From assembly GCF_001870735.1 (NCBI RefSeq), contig NZ_MORL01000001.1, forward strand, positions 434,001 to 498,000: DNA of 64,000 nucleotides. The letters run 5' to 3'. Below are positions 34,598 through 44,324 of the stretch, in pieces. Position 1 is the first letter of the stretch. Each line of letters starts with the position of its first letter. The translations under genes and the position numbers were made by a program. The stretch is from Arsenicibacter rosenii. GTDB taxonomy: Bacteria; Bacteroidota; Bacteroidia; Cytophagales; Spirosomataceae. The notes under the pieces are model-generated. The model was not told the DNA's origin and searched no databases. It worked only from the letters and a program-made list of their open reading frames with translations.

Positions 34598-34999
34598 TTA
34601 GATATTAACCGACACAGACCGCTTCACATCGATACTGGTCGTTTTTAAGGTAATGCTTTTAGCCGTTACCTCGTTATCGCTGATCACTTCAACATGATAG
34701 GTACCGTCTTCCAGTTGACTCAGGTCAAATTTTGCTGAGAACGTACCGGATTTTTTGGTGATATACTGAGACGCCAGTACATTGTTTTGCTTGTCTTTAA
34801 TGTTGATAACAAGGGCTTTACCGGCTTGCTTTTCAACGTTCACCCGCAAGGTCGACGGGCTGTAAGGCGACGCGTAAATGGCTGTACGATAAGAGTTTGA
34901 TGTTGCTGTCGTGGCAGCTGAACGGTTGTCGTCAGCAGACGCAACTGTTGCAAAGCCCAGGCTCAGGGCGATCATCAGGGAAGTGGCAAACGTTTTCAT
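34598..34999 (-). CDS. Small exported beta-sandwich-like protein, unknown function
   Basis: A 133-residue protein with signal peptide MKTFATSLMIALSLGFATVASA (start at 34999; an ATG 16 codons upstream gives a poly-Asn/Gln leader and is rejected). The mature part, LRVNVEKQAGKALVINIKDKQNNVLASQY and FDLSQLEDGTYHVEVISDNEVTAKSITLK, shows the alternating strands and LxxGTYxVxV motif typical of small Ig-like domains and of type IX secretion C-terminal regions in Bacteroidota, although it lacks a canonical sorting ending. Function unknown. Confidence 0.75.
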   Translation of the reverse strand: MKTFATSLMIALSLGFATVASADDNRSAATTATSNSYRTAIYASPYSPSTLRVNVEKQAGKALVINIKDKQNNVLASQYITKKSGTFSAKFDLSQLEDGTYHVEVISDNEVTAKSITLKTTSIDVKRSVSVNI

Positions 35000-35154
35000 G
35001 ATTGTTCGTATTTGTTGTTGTTCTTTGTTGTTGTTGTCGTTCGACATGACAAAGGTGCACCCCGATTACGATACATGAATCCTCATTCTACACAAGCGGT
35101 CAGGATGGCCGGATGAAGCGGTTAAAATAGCCGATGAGCCGTGGCAGTGAGTGG

Positions 35155-35239
35155 GTGAGTGATTGGGTAATTGAGTGTGTAGCGCAGGGTAAAGGCTACA
35201 CGGAGCGTCACTAAACCACTCATTCACCCAATCACTCAC
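35155..35239. repeat. GAGTGA-type inverted repeat, copy 4
   Basis: GTGAGTGATTGGGTAATTGAGTG (35155-35177) pairs with 35217-35239 at 21 of 23 positions. The right arm starts 5 nt from the stop of the biotin ligase gene, which is transcribed leftward. The spacer contains an inner GTAGC...GCTAC pair that extends the structure. Confidence 0.8.
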
Positions 35240-35243
35240 TCAA

Positions 35244-36023
35244 TCAAATAACGAAGCTTACTTCCTTGAAACCAAAATAGTGAATCCGGTTGTCGGTGGC
35301 GATGGCGAGGCGGCCGGTTTCGTCGATGCCGACGATGTAGCCTCTAAAACGCTGCCAATAGCCCTGCTCATCTTCGCGCTCAAACCAGTGCTCTTCCTGA
35401 TAGCGGAACAAACGTTGCAGATATGCCGTTTTAAGGTCAGCACGCTTCCCGGCCCGCAATTGCAGGTACCGTTGCTCAAGGCGTTCGGCAATGGTCGTCA
35501 GCAGGGAAGGCAGCGAATACCCATCCGGCATCGGAAACCGTTTTTGCAGCGAAGTAGCGCTCGGGTAAATAAATTGTACCTGGTTTACGTTAAGGCCAAT
35601 ACCGATTACCGAGCATGCAATACCGGCTCCCTGCAAGGTGTTTTCAATGAGAATACCCCCTGTTTTGGTATTTTCAACGTAGATATCATTCGGCCATTTG
35701 ATGCGGAGAAGCCCTTCTGTGAAGGACTCGAGCGCATCGGTAATGCCGAGAGAAACGGCCATATTGAGCCAGAACTGTTCCGTTGCCGACAGAAAAGACG
35801 GGCGCAGAATAACCGACATTGTCAGGTTTTGTCCGCTTTCGGCCTGCCAGACATTCCCGCGCTGCCCCCGACCGGCCAATTGGGCGTCTGTAATGACAAT
35901 CAGTCCTTCGGCCGGTTCGTCGCTGGCAATGATTTGGGCCGCCTCATCGTTGGTAGACTGACAGCTTGGCAGGTAATGAATTTTTTGGCCGACAAATAGC
36001 GTTTTGGGATGGATTTTGTACAA
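35244..36023 (-). CDS. birA: Biotin--[acetyl-CoA-carboxylase] ligase
   Basis: A 259-residue single-domain ligase without the N-terminal DNA-binding domain of E. coli BirA. SCQSTNDEAAQII, AGRGQRGNVWQAESGQNLTMSVIL (the biotin/ATP loop GRGxxG), IKWPNDIYVENTKTGGILIEN and VIGIGLNVNQ are all intact. It biotinylates carboxylase carrier proteins via biotinyl-AMP. As it lacks the repressor domain it does not regulate biotin genes. It is divergent from rsfS with a 145-bp shared promoter region. Confidence 0.94.
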   Translation of the reverse strand: MYKIHPKTLFVGQKIHYLPSCQSTNDEAAQIIASDEPAEGLIVITDAQLAGRGQRGNVWQAESGQNLTMSVILRPSFLSATEQFWLNMAVSLGITDALESFTEGLLRIKWPNDIYVENTKTGGILIENTLQGAGIACSVIGIGLNVNQVQFIYPSATSLQKRFPMPDGYSLPSLLTTIAERLEQRYLQLRAGKRADLKTAYLQRLFRYQEEHWFEREDEQGYWQRFRGYIVGIDETGRLAIATDNRIHYFGFKEVSFVI

Positions 36024-36168
36024 AATTTGTTTAGTTTAGTAAAGGTTCTGATATTAGGGTGAATCAGAGAGGACTCATCAGAAACTGCTGATCTCACCAT
36101 CCGAACAAGGCCCGGCCACACCTGACTTGACCTTGCTGTCGGATTCATTGCAATTTTAACCGGATTAC

Positions 36169-36585
36169 ATGAGAATTAATAAAATCATTAAGACAACGGA
36201 AGAACAACAAGTAAGTTCAGAGACTCTTCGGGATTTAGTCGTGAAGGGTATGCAGGAGAAAAAAGCGATGGACATCGTCGTGATGGACCTGCGCCAGGTA
36301 AAAAACGCCATATGCGACTACTTCGTCATTTGTTCGGGTAACTCAGACACGCAGATCGACGCGATTGCCTCGTCGGTTGATGAAGAAGTTCATAAAAATA
36401 CAGGCCAGAATCCGTGGCACCAGGAAGGCCGGACAAACCGGGAATGGATCCTGATCGATTATGTCGATGTAATTGCCCACGTTTTCCGGAAAGACCGCCG
36501 GACATTCTACGATCTGGAACAGCTGTGGGGCGATGCCGAAATTCACCACATCGAAGAACCGTTGTCCTTGCCGTCAATGGCCTGA
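36169..36585 (+). CDS. rsfS: Ribosome silencing factor RsfS
   Basis: A 138-residue protein with the RsfS/Iojap core: LRDLVVKGMQEKKAMDIVVMDLRQV, CDYFVICSGNSDTQIDAIASSVDEEV, PWHQEGRTNREWILIDYVDVIAHVF and RTFYDLEQLWGDAE. It binds ribosomal protein L14 and blocks subunit joining when nutrients are scarce. The short N-terminal extension is ordinary. It is followed 110 nt later by ftsH on the same strand, an arrangement known in other Bacteroidota. Confidence 0.95.
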   Translation: MRINKIIKTTEEQQVSSETLRDLVVKGMQEKKAMDIVVMDLRQVKNAICDYFVICSGNSDTQIDAIASSVDEEVHKNTGQNPWHQEGRTNREWILIDYVDVIAHVFRKDRRTFYDLEQLWGDAEIHHIEEPLSLPSMA

Positions 36586-36695
36586 TCCAACCGTTTATCA
36601 GGGCGGCTTTCCACTAGTCAAATGGTAAATATAGCGGAAACATTAGCCTGATAATCGGTGTTACCAAGTGAAACCTCTTTGTACAACCTGTCGAA

Positions 36696-38711
36696 ATGCC
36701 AGAAAATAACAATAGAAACCCGTTGTCATCTCGGGGGCCTCGCCGGCCGAATATTCAGGGATGGATTGTCGCGTTCTTGATTGCCGCTATCCTCGGTATT
36801 ACCTTCATGAGCCGTTCCGGTTCTGTTCGCGAGACTACGTTCAAGCGATTTGAACGAATGGTTAAAGAACATGAAGTTGCCGAAGTAGTGCTGGTCAATG
36901 ACAAGATAGCCGAAGTAACGCTAACCGACCAGGCATTACAAAGTCCTAAGTACAAAAATCTCTCTTCTGATAAACCGTACTTCGGAACAGGTTCTGGTCC
37001 TCACTATGTATTTCAGGTAGCCTCGGCTGAGTCGTTCAAGCAAGATCTGGACCGCATTCAGCAAGGCATTCCTGACAATGAAAAAGTTGAACTGAAATTT
37101 GAAACCCGCAGCGACTGGAGTGCTTTCTTCGGCTCGTGGGGAATCCTGATCGTTATGATTCTGGCCATGTATTTTCTGCTGGGCCGGATGTCGGGCGCAG
37201 GTGGACCGGGTGGTCAGATTTTTAATATCGGAAAATCAAAAGCAGCTCTTTTTGATGCTGAAAACCGGGTAAAGATCACATTTAACGATGTGGCTGGTCT
37301 GGACGAAGCGAAAGAAGAGATTAAAGAGATTGTTGATTACCTGAAAAATCCGTCGAAGTTTACCAAACTGGGGGCCAAAATTCCGAAAGGCGCCTTGTTG
37401 GTTGGCCCTCCGGGTACAGGTAAAACGTTACTGGCGAAAGCCGTAGCCGGTGAAGCCGGGGTGCCTTTCTTCTCTCTGTCTGGTTCTGACTTTGTGGAAA
37501 TGTTTGTCGGGGTAGGTGCCGCACGGGTACGTGACCTCTTTAAACAGGCAAAAGAAAAAGCGCCTTGTATCATCTTTATTGATGAGATTGATGCCGTAGG
37601 GCGTTCACGGGGCCGTGGTTCTATGCCGGGAGCCAATGATGAACGCGAAAATACGCTGAACTCACTCCTCGTTGAGATGGATGGTTTTGCCACCGACTCG
37701 GGAATTATTATCCTGGCGGCTACCAACCGCCCTGATGTACTGGACTCCGCCTTGCTTCGCCCGGGTCGTTTCGACCGTCAGGTAAGCATTGACAAGCCGG
37801 ATATCGTGGGACGTGAAGCCATTTTTAAAGTGCACCTGAAGCCGCTGAAACTGTCGGCTGATGTTGATCCGAAAGAACTGGCGGCGCAGACACCTGGTTT
37901 TGCGGGGGCTGAAATCGCTAACGTTTGTAACGAAGCTGCCCTGATTGCTGCCCGCCGTGACCGTGAGTCAATCGGGATGCAGGATTTTCAGGATGCGATG
38001 GACCGGGTAATCGGTGGTCTGGAGAAAAAGAACAAAATCATTTCTCCGGAAGAAAAAGAAATCGTGGCTTATCACGAAGCAGGTCACGCGGTGGCCGGCT
38101 GGTATCTGGAGCACGCTGATCCCCTCGTGAAGGTAACCATCGTACCACGCGGTGTAGCCGCGCTGGGTTACGCCCAGTATCTGCCACGGGAACAGTATCT
38201 GTACCGTACCGAGCAGTTGATGGACGAAATGTGTATGGCCCTCGGTGGTCGTGCTGCCGAAGATATTGTGTTTGGTAAAGTATCAACCGGCGCACTGAGT
38301 GATCTGGAGCGCATCACGAAACTGGCCTATAGCATGGTAACAATGTATGGCATGAACGATAAGATCGGCAACGTGTCTTTCTATGATTCGAAACAGTCGG
38401 ATTACTCGTTCAATAAGCCATACTCGGAAGAAACAGCGAAGCACATCGACGAAGAAGTACGTAAGATTGTTGACGAGGCTTATCAGCGGACGATCAAACT
38501 GTTGTCCGACAAACGTGAAGCTCTGGAAACAATTGCCCAAAAGCTGCTGGAAAAAGAAATCCTGTATCAGAACGATCTGGAACGGCTGATTGGCAAGCGC
38601 CCGTTTGAGCGCGACACCGCTTATCAGGCGTATAAAAAACGCGGCGAAGAAGTAGCTGGCTCCGAAACAACGCCATCTCCAACTGAACCGGAAACGCTCC
38701 CTCAGGTTTAA
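36696..38711 (+). CDS. ftsH: ATP-dependent zinc metalloprotease FtsH
   Basis: A 671-residue membrane protease. N-terminal membrane helix ([16 protein letters not shown], residues about 23-38), periplasmic domain, second helix ([15 protein letters not shown], about 149-163). AAA module with Walker A GPPGTGKT at 237-244, [12 protein letters not shown] (Walker B) and the SRH arginines in [19 protein letters not shown]. The peptidase carries HEAGH near residue 460 and the third ligand Asp in the SDLERIT region. It degrades unfolded membrane proteins and regulators. The C-terminal tail is low-complexity. Confidence 0.97.
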   Translation: MPENNNRNPLSSRGPRRPNIQGWIVAFLIAAILGITFMSRSGSVRETTFKRFERMVKEHEVAEVVLVNDKIAEVTLTDQALQSPKYKNLSSDKPYFGTGSGPHYVFQVASAESFKQDLDRIQQGIPDNEKVELKFETRSDWSAFFGSWGILIVMILAMYFLLGRMSGAGGPGGQIFNIGKSKAALFDAENRVKITFNDVAGLDEAKEEIKEIVDYLKNPSKFTKLGAKIPKGALLVGPPGTGKTLLAKAVAGEAGVPFFSLSGSDFVEMFVGVGAARVRDLFKQAKEKAPCIIFIDEIDAVGRSRGRGSMPGANDERENTLNSLLVEMDGFATDSGIIILAATNRPDVLDSALLRPGRFDRQVSIDKPDIVGREAIFKVHLKPLKLSADVDPKELAAQTPGFAGAEIANVCNEAALIAARRDRESIGMQDFQDAMDRVIGGLEKKNKIISPEEKEIVAYHEAGHAVAGWYLEHADPLVKVTIVPRGVAALGYAQYLPREQYLYRTEQLMDEMCMALGGRAAEDIVFGKVSTGALSDLERITKLAYSMVTMYGMNDKIGNVSFYDSKQSDYSFNKPYSEETAKHIDEEVRKIVDEAYQRTIKLLSDKREALETIAQKLLEKEILYQNDLERLIGKRPFERDTAYQAYKKRGEEVAGSETTPSPTEPETLPQV

Positions 38712-38732
38712 TCCGGACGGAACGAAAACGAA

Positions 38733-38769
38733 AAAGGCTTTGGACAACCGTCTAAAGCCTTTTTTTTTC
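38733..38769 (+). terminator. Intrinsic terminator of ftsH
   Basis: AAAGGCTTT-G-GAC and GTC-T-AAAGCCTTT form a stem around AACC, followed by a run of T. It lies 21 nt after the ftsH stop. Confidence 0.9.
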
Positions 38770-38804
38770 TGTTTAACCTAGGGTGAACTCTATGCTTATC
38801 GATC

Positions 38805-40226
38805 TCAAACTTTTGTGCCGGTAGTTCCTCCTTTAGTCATAGAGATATCGACCGGCTTATTTTGTTGCCAGGCGCCACCGGTAAAGTCCGGCACGTCGAT
38901 GGAATTCGATTTATGGCCGATCGACCAGGCGCTGAGCGGGCCGACTGAACTCCAGAGGGCGGCATCGTACACGTCCTGATCGAGGGGCAAACCATTTCGG
39001 AGACAATCGATTGTCCGCCAGTCCATCAGAAAATCCATTCCGCCGTGACCGCCCACCTTTTTGGCGATTTCGCCCATTCGTTTCACAATCGGCGGCATGT
39101 ATTTTTCTTCCAGCGCTTTTACTTCTTTCTCACTCATCCATTCATGGCCGGTCGAATAGCGGGCAGGCTCAGGGTATTTCAGCGCCACGGCTTTGGTACC
39201 ACTCACCAGCTGTATCCGCGAATAGGGCCGTGGCGACGATACATCGTACTGCACCATGATGGTTTTGCCTTTCTTCGTTTTAATGACCGACGTACTCATG
39301 TTGCCGTTAAAGTTGCGGCCGGCATAGGGCTTGTAAAAGTCGTCTTTCGCCGCGAGCTCCTTAGCCATATTGCCCAGCACAAAGTCATTACTTGACATGG
39401 AGTTGAGGTAGTCGAACTGATCGCCCCGGTTGATGTTCAGTACCTGGCAAACCGGTCCGAGGCCGTGAGTCGGGTAGAGGTTACCGGCCCGCTTCGACAT
39501 TTCTTCGAGCTCCCACATCTGATAGAAGTGGTTTTTAGAGAACATGTAATCCTGCAGGTTATGAATGTAGGCTGCTTCGCAGTGTACTACTTCGCCGAAA
39601 AATCCCTGACGGGCCAGATTCAGGTTCAGCAGTTCGGTGAAGTCATAGCAGCAGTTTTCCACCATCATGCAGTGTTTTTTCGTTTTCTCCGAGGTTTCGA
39701 CCAGCAGCCAGGCTTCTTCAATGGTTTTGGCAGCCGGGACCTCCACACACACGTGCTTGCCATGCGTCATCGAGAAAACGGCCATGGGTGTATGATACGC
39801 CCATGGGGTCAGAATATAGACCAGATCAAGGTCAGTCCGTTCGGCCAGTTTTTTCCAGATGTCGGTACTGCCAAAGTAAATGTCCGGCTTATGCCCGGAG
39901 GCTTCCACCAGTTTTTTTGCCTTGTTGACCTGTGTTTCGCGCAGATCACACAGGGCTTTTATTTCGACGCCTTCAATTTTGTTAAGCCGTTCTACGGCAC
40001 CCATCCCGCGGTTACCGACGCCGATAAAACCGACACGGACGACGTCTAGCTTCGGGGCTGCATAACCACTCATATTAAAAAGACGGGGGGCTGACCGCCG
40101 GGCCTGCTCACCGATGGCATCCAGTTCATCCTGGTTACGGGCGAAGGCCGCAAACGGACTTGCCGCAACCAATCCCAGGCCGCTTAAGCCCGCCGTTTTT
40201 AAAAAGTTTCTCCGGTTGTTTTCCAT
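38805..40226 (-). CDS. GH109-type Gfo/Idh/MocA glycosidase, Tat-exported
   Basis: A 473-residue protein with a twin-arginine signal RRNFLKTAGLSGLGLVAASPFAAFA. The NAD loop VGFIGVGNRGMGAVERLNKIEGVEIKALCDL, LTPWAYHTPMAVFSMTHGKHVCVEVPAAKTIEEAW and CMMVENCCYDFTELLNLN closely match GH109 (alpha-N-acetylgalactosaminidase of Elizabethkingia), which cleaves by an NAD-dependent oxidation-elimination mechanism. The later YPTHGLGPVCQVLNINRGD holds the active-site Tyr/His. Cofactor-loaded folding explains Tat export. It is the last gene of the leftward cluster, 27 nt behind the deacetylase-like gene. Activity on GalNAc is likely but not proven. Confidence 0.9.
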   Translation of the reverse strand: MENNRRNFLKTAGLSGLGLVAASPFAAFARNQDELDAIGEQARRSAPRLFNMSGYAAPKLDVVRVGFIGVGNRGMGAVERLNKIEGVEIKALCDLRETQVNKAKKLVEASGHKPDIYFGSTDIWKKLAERTDLDLVYILTPWAYHTPMAVFSMTHGKHVCVEVPAAKTIEEAWLLVETSEKTKKHCMMVENCCYDFTELLNLNLARQGFFGEVVHCEAAYIHNLQDYMFSKNHFYQMWELEEMSKRAGNLYPTHGLGPVCQVLNINRGDQFDYLNSMSSNDFVLGNMAKELAAKDDFYKPYAGRNFNGNMSTSVIKTKKGKTIMVQYDVSSPRPYSRIQLVSGTKAVALKYPEPARYSTGHEWMSEKEVKALEEKYMPPIVKRMGEIAKKVGGHGGMDFLMDWRTIDCLRNGLPLDQDVYDAALWSSVGPLSAWSIGHKSNSIDVPDFTGGAWQQNKPVDISMTKGGTTGTKV

Positions 40227-40253
40227 ATTGATTTACGTTGGAGGTAAGTAAGC

Positions 40254-41330
40254 TCAGAAAATACATTCGCTCAGAAACGCAGGCGTGTAACCCTTGTCAG
40301 TTGCCCAGGCAACGGCTTTCAGGATCCGGTCCCGGAAATCGGGCTGGTAAGCTTCGTAGAACGGGTAAAAATACTGCTCGTGGACCAGCAGATCCACAAA
40401 GGGCGGCAAGCCGGAGGGCAGGTCCGCGTAGCGGTCAAGGGCCGGGACAATATCCGCCAGCTCGGTTTTGTCAATGACAATACTGCTGCGGATAAAGGTG
40501 ATGCCTTCCGCATTATCGTGCCAGACAAACCGCTTTTTCATGTGCCGGCGCTGGTCGGCCGTCAGATAGTACGACACCGCAGGCAGCTCGTCATCCACGT
40601 TGAAGTAGCCGAGCTGACCGGTATAGCCCGCATCCCGCAGCGCCCGTGAGCCGTCGACCGTCGATTCGCCCCAGTGTAATGTCGTTACCGGTCCCATCAG
40701 CGCGTCACCGGCAAACCGGCGTATTTCTGCCTGAACCAGGGCGCAATCACGGGCAACCTGCTCGTAGCCGGCCGTCCGGTATGGCATGTCGGGAAACTCG
40801 CCACGGGCATGAAAACTAAGCCGGAGCCAGTCGGCGTTGGCCTGCCACTCGGCCTTGAAACGGTCGGGAAACTGAGTCAGGTTAAACTGGTCGGTCTCGT
40901 AAAACAGGTTGAGGTGAATTTTTGTCTGGTAGTTATCGTGTACCTGTTTCAGAAAGCCCAGATACGGGTTATCGAACAACGACTGATAGCGGTCACCTTG
41001 CTGGTAAATGTCGCGCAGAAACCAGATGTTATCATCAATCGACAGCCGGTAGTGGCCCGCAAAGTTAGGTAGCCGGTAAACGGTAATGGCTTGTTCCTGA
41101 CCGGTTGTATAGTCATGGAGGACCAGTTTATTAGCATAGTTGGTCAGCGGTATATTGGCCGAAAACGTACCCGCTTCATAGGTAGCGCTGATGCCATTGA
41201 CGGTCAGGTAATGCGAAGCGGGGGCGGTTACCCGCACGTTGATGTGCAGCGATTCGTCCGTCAGAATGCCATCGCGGGCATGCAGCATATCACCGTCTAT
41301 CGGAAAAATAAAGGCTAATTCGGCAGACAT
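40254..41330 (-). CDS. Polysaccharide-deacetylase-like protein
   Basis: A 358-residue protein starting MSAELAFIFPIDGDMLHARDG, without a signal peptide. An N-terminal beta-sandwich-like domain (about residues 5-90, with LHINVRVTAPASHYLTVNG) precedes an alpha/beta barrel with YRLSIDDNIWFLRDI, KIHLNLFYETDQF, LSFHARGEFPDMPYR and MGPVTTLHWGESTVDGSRALRDAGYTG. The SIDDN Asp pair and the FHAR and LHWG His residues match the metal triad positions of NodB-like deacetylases, but the usual order is altered. Such proteins are widespread and uncharacterised. Position between GH20 and GH109 with a 4-nt gap suggests a joint role in amino-sugar glycan breakdown. Confidence 0.78.
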   Translation of the reverse strand: MSAELAFIFPIDGDMLHARDGILTDESLHINVRVTAPASHYLTVNGISATYEAGTFSANIPLTNYANKLVLHDYTTGQEQAITVYRLPNFAGHYRLSIDDNIWFLRDIYQQGDRYQSLFDNPYLGFLKQVHDNYQTKIHLNLFYETDQFNLTQFPDRFKAEWQANADWLRLSFHARGEFPDMPYRTAGYEQVARDCALVQAEIRRFAGDALMGPVTTLHWGESTVDGSRALRDAGYTGQLGYFNVDDELPAVSYYLTADQRRHMKKRFVWHDNAEGITFIRSSIVIDKTELADIVPALDRYADLPSGLPPFVDLLVHEQYFYPFYEAYQPDFRDRILKAVAWATDKGYTPAFLSECIF

Positions 41331-41334
41331 AAGG

Positions 41335-43395
41335 TTAAAAGTCAGGGGTAAACATAACGTCAAACGGCTTGATCGGGTCGGTTTTCTTCTGAATTTTGAA
41401 GTCGAGTACGTTCAGGTGCAGTTTGCGCCAGAGACTAAAATCAAGGTCGAACCGGCCCAGCATGGTGTTGAGCCGGTAAGGCATGTTTTCAGAAAGCCAG
41501 GCTTTCGCATACAGGCTTTTCAGTTCACCGGTTTCGTCCATGGCATCCACCAGCAGACTATGACACGGGTACGTCAGATCGTAAAATACATAATCTTCTT
41601 TCTTTTTGGTCACCATGGCATCATTCCACCGGTCACAGATAGCTTTGGCCCACAGAAAACGCATGGCCGAATAGTTGATAAGCCGTGCGGTTACGAGCAT
41701 CGAAAACACAAAGCTGCTGTCTTTCCGGGTTGCTTTTGACAGGGCGTTAATCAGGGCTCCCTGCGCTTCTTCGGTATGTTGCCGGACGGCTTCGAAGTCG
41801 GCCAGATGGGCGGTGGTATTCGCCAGGTAATAAGGCTGAAACGGATTCGACCAGCTTTCGACCAGTGTTCCGCGGGGCAGGCTACCGGTATTCTTCCCTA
41901 GGCACTTTTCCAGAAAGGTGCCGGCCACTGCAAGATGATCAAAGGCAGACCGTAGTTCGGTGGCGATTGACGGATAAACGACCTGTGTATACTGTTGGGT
42001 AAAGGTCTGTTTGTCAGGGGGAGTGCCCTGCCATGCGCCGATGCAGCCATAGGCCATAAAAAGCCATGACGCGCTGACAAACGGTTCGACAGAATCGGTC
42101 CATACCGAGGTGATAAACCCACGGGTGTTGTGTTTGAGGCCGGTTTTCAGGCAGAGGTCAATGTTGGTATACGTGTAGTCTGACGACGGATAGATATGCC
42201 CCCAGCCCGATACGGCCGGCTGGATAAAAAAAGGCTTCTTAGCCTGTAAAACGGGGTTCAGGTAGGTATAAATGGCCGTTGTATCCGGCGTATACTCCCA
42301 GATGACCGGAATGACACCGGCCGGAAATTTGGGCAGTATATTGGGGTAGAACAGGTTCATGTCGGTCCAGGCCATGAGCGTTTTGCCGTAGGGCTTAAAC
42401 GCCTCGCTGACAAACGTCAGCTGATCGACATAGTACGTTTCCGGATCAATTTTGTTGGCCGGGTCACCGGCGAGCCGCTTGGTTTCCCAGGTCTCGTCAA
42501 AACCTACGTGAATAAACGGGCTGCTGAACAAAGCCGTGTATTGCCTGATCCAGTTCGTAAGCAGTTCCTTAACGGCCGGGTCACGCGGGTCAAGCTCGTG
42601 GCCGTAGTGCCCGATGGCCATGGACGCAAACTTTTCGTTGCGGATAAGCTCGTGCAGGTGGCCGTAAAAATTCACAAACGGGATAACATCCATGTGCCGC
42701 TGGCGGGCGTAGGCGATGATGTCCCGGATCTGGGCTTTCGTGTAGGCGGCGCCGTAGTTGAGAGTCGGAAAGCCGTCAAGCTCAATGCTGACTTCGTTGT
42801 AAAAATAATACTGGTTTGTTTTGAAGCGGGCCAGAAAGTCGATCTGGCGCTTGATTTCATCGACGGTCAGCAAACCGCCGTGGGCAAAGTCCATCATTAC
42901 GCCCCGATAGGCCAGTTTGGGACTGTCCTGAATCGAAACGAAAGGGAGCGAAGCCGAAGCGCCTTGCCCCTGGATCAACTGCCGGATGGTCTGAACGGCA
43001 TAATAAAGGCCGGCCGACGTTTGTGCGTCAATGGTAATGCCTTTGGCGTTGATGGTCAGGCTGTATTTTTCGCGGGCGTTGCCGTTGGTCGCTTCGTCGG
43101 TCCCCGGCAGCTCCTGTCCGGCCGACCGGACTTTGTACCGTATAGCTGACGTTGTCGCGGTTGCCGCCTGTTTTACGGCAGCACCACTTTGGTTAGCGAG
43201 GAACTGTTTTAGCTCATTCAGGGCAAACAGTATGTCTTTCGTGGCATTGGGTGGTGTGTAGACCGTCAGTTGGCGGACCGGTACACTGCCCTGGCCATAC
43301 TGAACGGTCTGCGGCTTCGGCAGCAAAACGGGTTGCTGTGCCCGGACCCCGAGCCAGCACAAGCAAAATGCTATCAAAAAAAGACCCTTTGTCAT
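41335..43395 (-). CDS. Exported beta-N-acetylhexosaminidase (GH20)
   Basis: A 686-residue protein with signal peptide MTKGLFLIAFCLCWLGVRAQ (start at 43395; the ATG at 43437 adds 14 residues before it). A GH20b-like N-terminal domain (about residues 25-135) is followed by the TIM barrel: GLYYAVQTIRQL, YRGVMMDFAHGGLLTVDEIKRQID, IPFVNFYGH and the catalytic HVGFDETWE near residue 298 (Asp-Glu pair). The C-terminal 250 residues are helical and of unclear role. It removes terminal GlcNAc or GalNAc through substrate-assisted catalysis in the periplasm. It is upstream of the deacetylase-like and GH109 genes. Confidence 0.88.
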   Translation of the reverse strand: MTKGLFLIAFCLCWLGVRAQQPVLLPKPQTVQYGQGSVPVRQLTVYTPPNATKDILFALNELKQFLANQSGAAVKQAATATTSAIRYKVRSAGQELPGTDEATNGNAREKYSLTINAKGITIDAQTSAGLYYAVQTIRQLIQGQGASASLPFVSIQDSPKLAYRGVMMDFAHGGLLTVDEIKRQIDFLARFKTNQYYFYNEVSIELDGFPTLNYGAAYTKAQIRDIIAYARQRHMDVIPFVNFYGHLHELIRNEKFASMAIGHYGHELDPRDPAVKELLTNWIRQYTALFSSPFIHVGFDETWETKRLAGDPANKIDPETYYVDQLTFVSEAFKPYGKTLMAWTDMNLFYPNILPKFPAGVIPVIWEYTPDTTAIYTYLNPVLQAKKPFFIQPAVSGWGHIYPSSDYTYTNIDLCLKTGLKHNTRGFITSVWTDSVEPFVSASWLFMAYGCIGAWQGTPPDKQTFTQQYTQVVYPSIATELRSAFDHLAVAGTFLEKCLGKNTGSLPRGTLVESWSNPFQPYYLANTTAHLADFEAVRQHTEEAQGALINALSKATRKDSSFVFSMLVTARLINYSAMRFLWAKAICDRWNDAMVTKKKEDYVFYDLTYPCHSLLVDAMDETGELKSLYAKAWLSENMPYRLNTMLGRFDLDFSLWRKLHLNVLDFKIQKKTDPIKPFDVMFTPDF

Positions 43396-43414
43396 TGGAA
43401 AAAAAAGCTGTTTT

Positions 43415-43550
43415 ACCACATAAGACACATAGGGCACATTAGAAAAATGTACACTATGCGTCTGTGAGGTAGCTGTTTGAACTGGTAAACTATTGCCTTC
43501 GCTATACAGAGCACCGCAATAATTCTATGTTTACTATGTGTCTATGTGGT
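43415..43550. repeat. Inverted ACCACATAGACACATAG repeat
   Basis: ACCACATAAGACACATAG (43415-43432) and CTATGTGTCTATGTGGT (43534-43550) are complementary with one bulged A, separated by about 100 nt. This low-complexity family is common in intergenic DNA. It separates the GH20 gene from the SDR gene upstream and may end or trim the longer mRNA. Confidence 0.75.
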
Positions 43551-43560
43551 TAACCAATTA

Positions 43561-44304
43561 TTAATACGTGGCGCGGCCGCCCGACAGGTCGAAGGTAAAG
43601 CCGGTGGTAAAGCTGTTCTGAGGCGATACAATATAGGCAACCAGATTTGCCGCCTCATCGAGAGTACCACACCGCTTCATCGGAATTTTGTCGGTCATAT
43701 ACGTCACCTGTTGTTCGGGCATGGCATCGACGAGCGGTGTCCGGATCACAGCAGGGGCAAGAGCGTTGACCGTAATGCCGAATTCGGCGTATTCCTTACC
43801 CTGCACTTTGGCCATACCAATCACGGCGGCCTTCGACGCTGAGTAGGCCAGCATACCGGCATTACCTTCCTTACCGGCAATAGAGGCGATGTGCAGAATC
43901 CGGCCGTAGCGGCGTTCGATCATAAATGGCAGCACCGCTTTTGAGGTATAAAAACTGCTCATGAAGTTGACTTCGAATACCTTATGCAGATTTTCGCTCG
44001 TTACTTCATGGCTTTTTATGTTTGTGACGCCCGTAATCCCGACGCAGTTGACCAGGCTGTCGATCTGGCCGAAGTGCGCGTGAACCGCCTGAATGGCTTC
44101 AGCTACCCGTGCCTCATCGGTGATGTCGATAGCTACCAGATGTGCCTGCACCCCGTAACTGCCAAAGTGCTCGTTGAGGGCCTCGCCGTTGAAGTCGAGC
44201 AGGGCCACCTGTGCGCCGTCGGCCAGTAATTTCTTCGCTACGGCCAAACCGATCCCCGACGCTGCCCCGGTAATCAGCGCAACCTGTCCGCTAAAATCTC
44301 CCAT
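43561..44304 (-). CDS. SDR-family NAD(P)-dependent oxidoreductase
   Basis: A 247-residue classical short-chain dehydrogenase. The cofactor loop is LITGAASGIGLAVAKKLL, with acidic residue in ALLDFNGEAL that favours NAD; the catalytic set is Ser in LHIASIAGKEG, Tyr and Lys in YSASKAAV, and Asn in VNCVGITG. The C-terminus FTFDLSGGRATY closes the fold. In this operon it may oxidise or reduce a sugar-acid or keto-acid intermediate. It follows the DapA-like gene across a 149-nt repeat-bearing gap. Confidence 0.93.
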   Translation of the reverse strand: MGDFSGQVALITGAASGIGLAVAKKLLADGAQVALLDFNGEALNEHFGSYGVQAHLVAIDITDEARVAEAIQAVHAHFGQIDSLVNCVGITGVTNIKSHEVTSENLHKVFEVNFMSSFYTSKAVLPFMIERRYGRILHIASIAGKEGNAGMLAYSASKAAVIGMAKVQGKEYAEFGITVNALAPAVIRTPLVDAMPEQQVTYMTDKIPMKRCGTLDEAANLVAYIVSPQNSFTTGFTFDLSGGRATY

Positions 44305-44324
44305 TGAAAAGTGATGTTTTCTTG

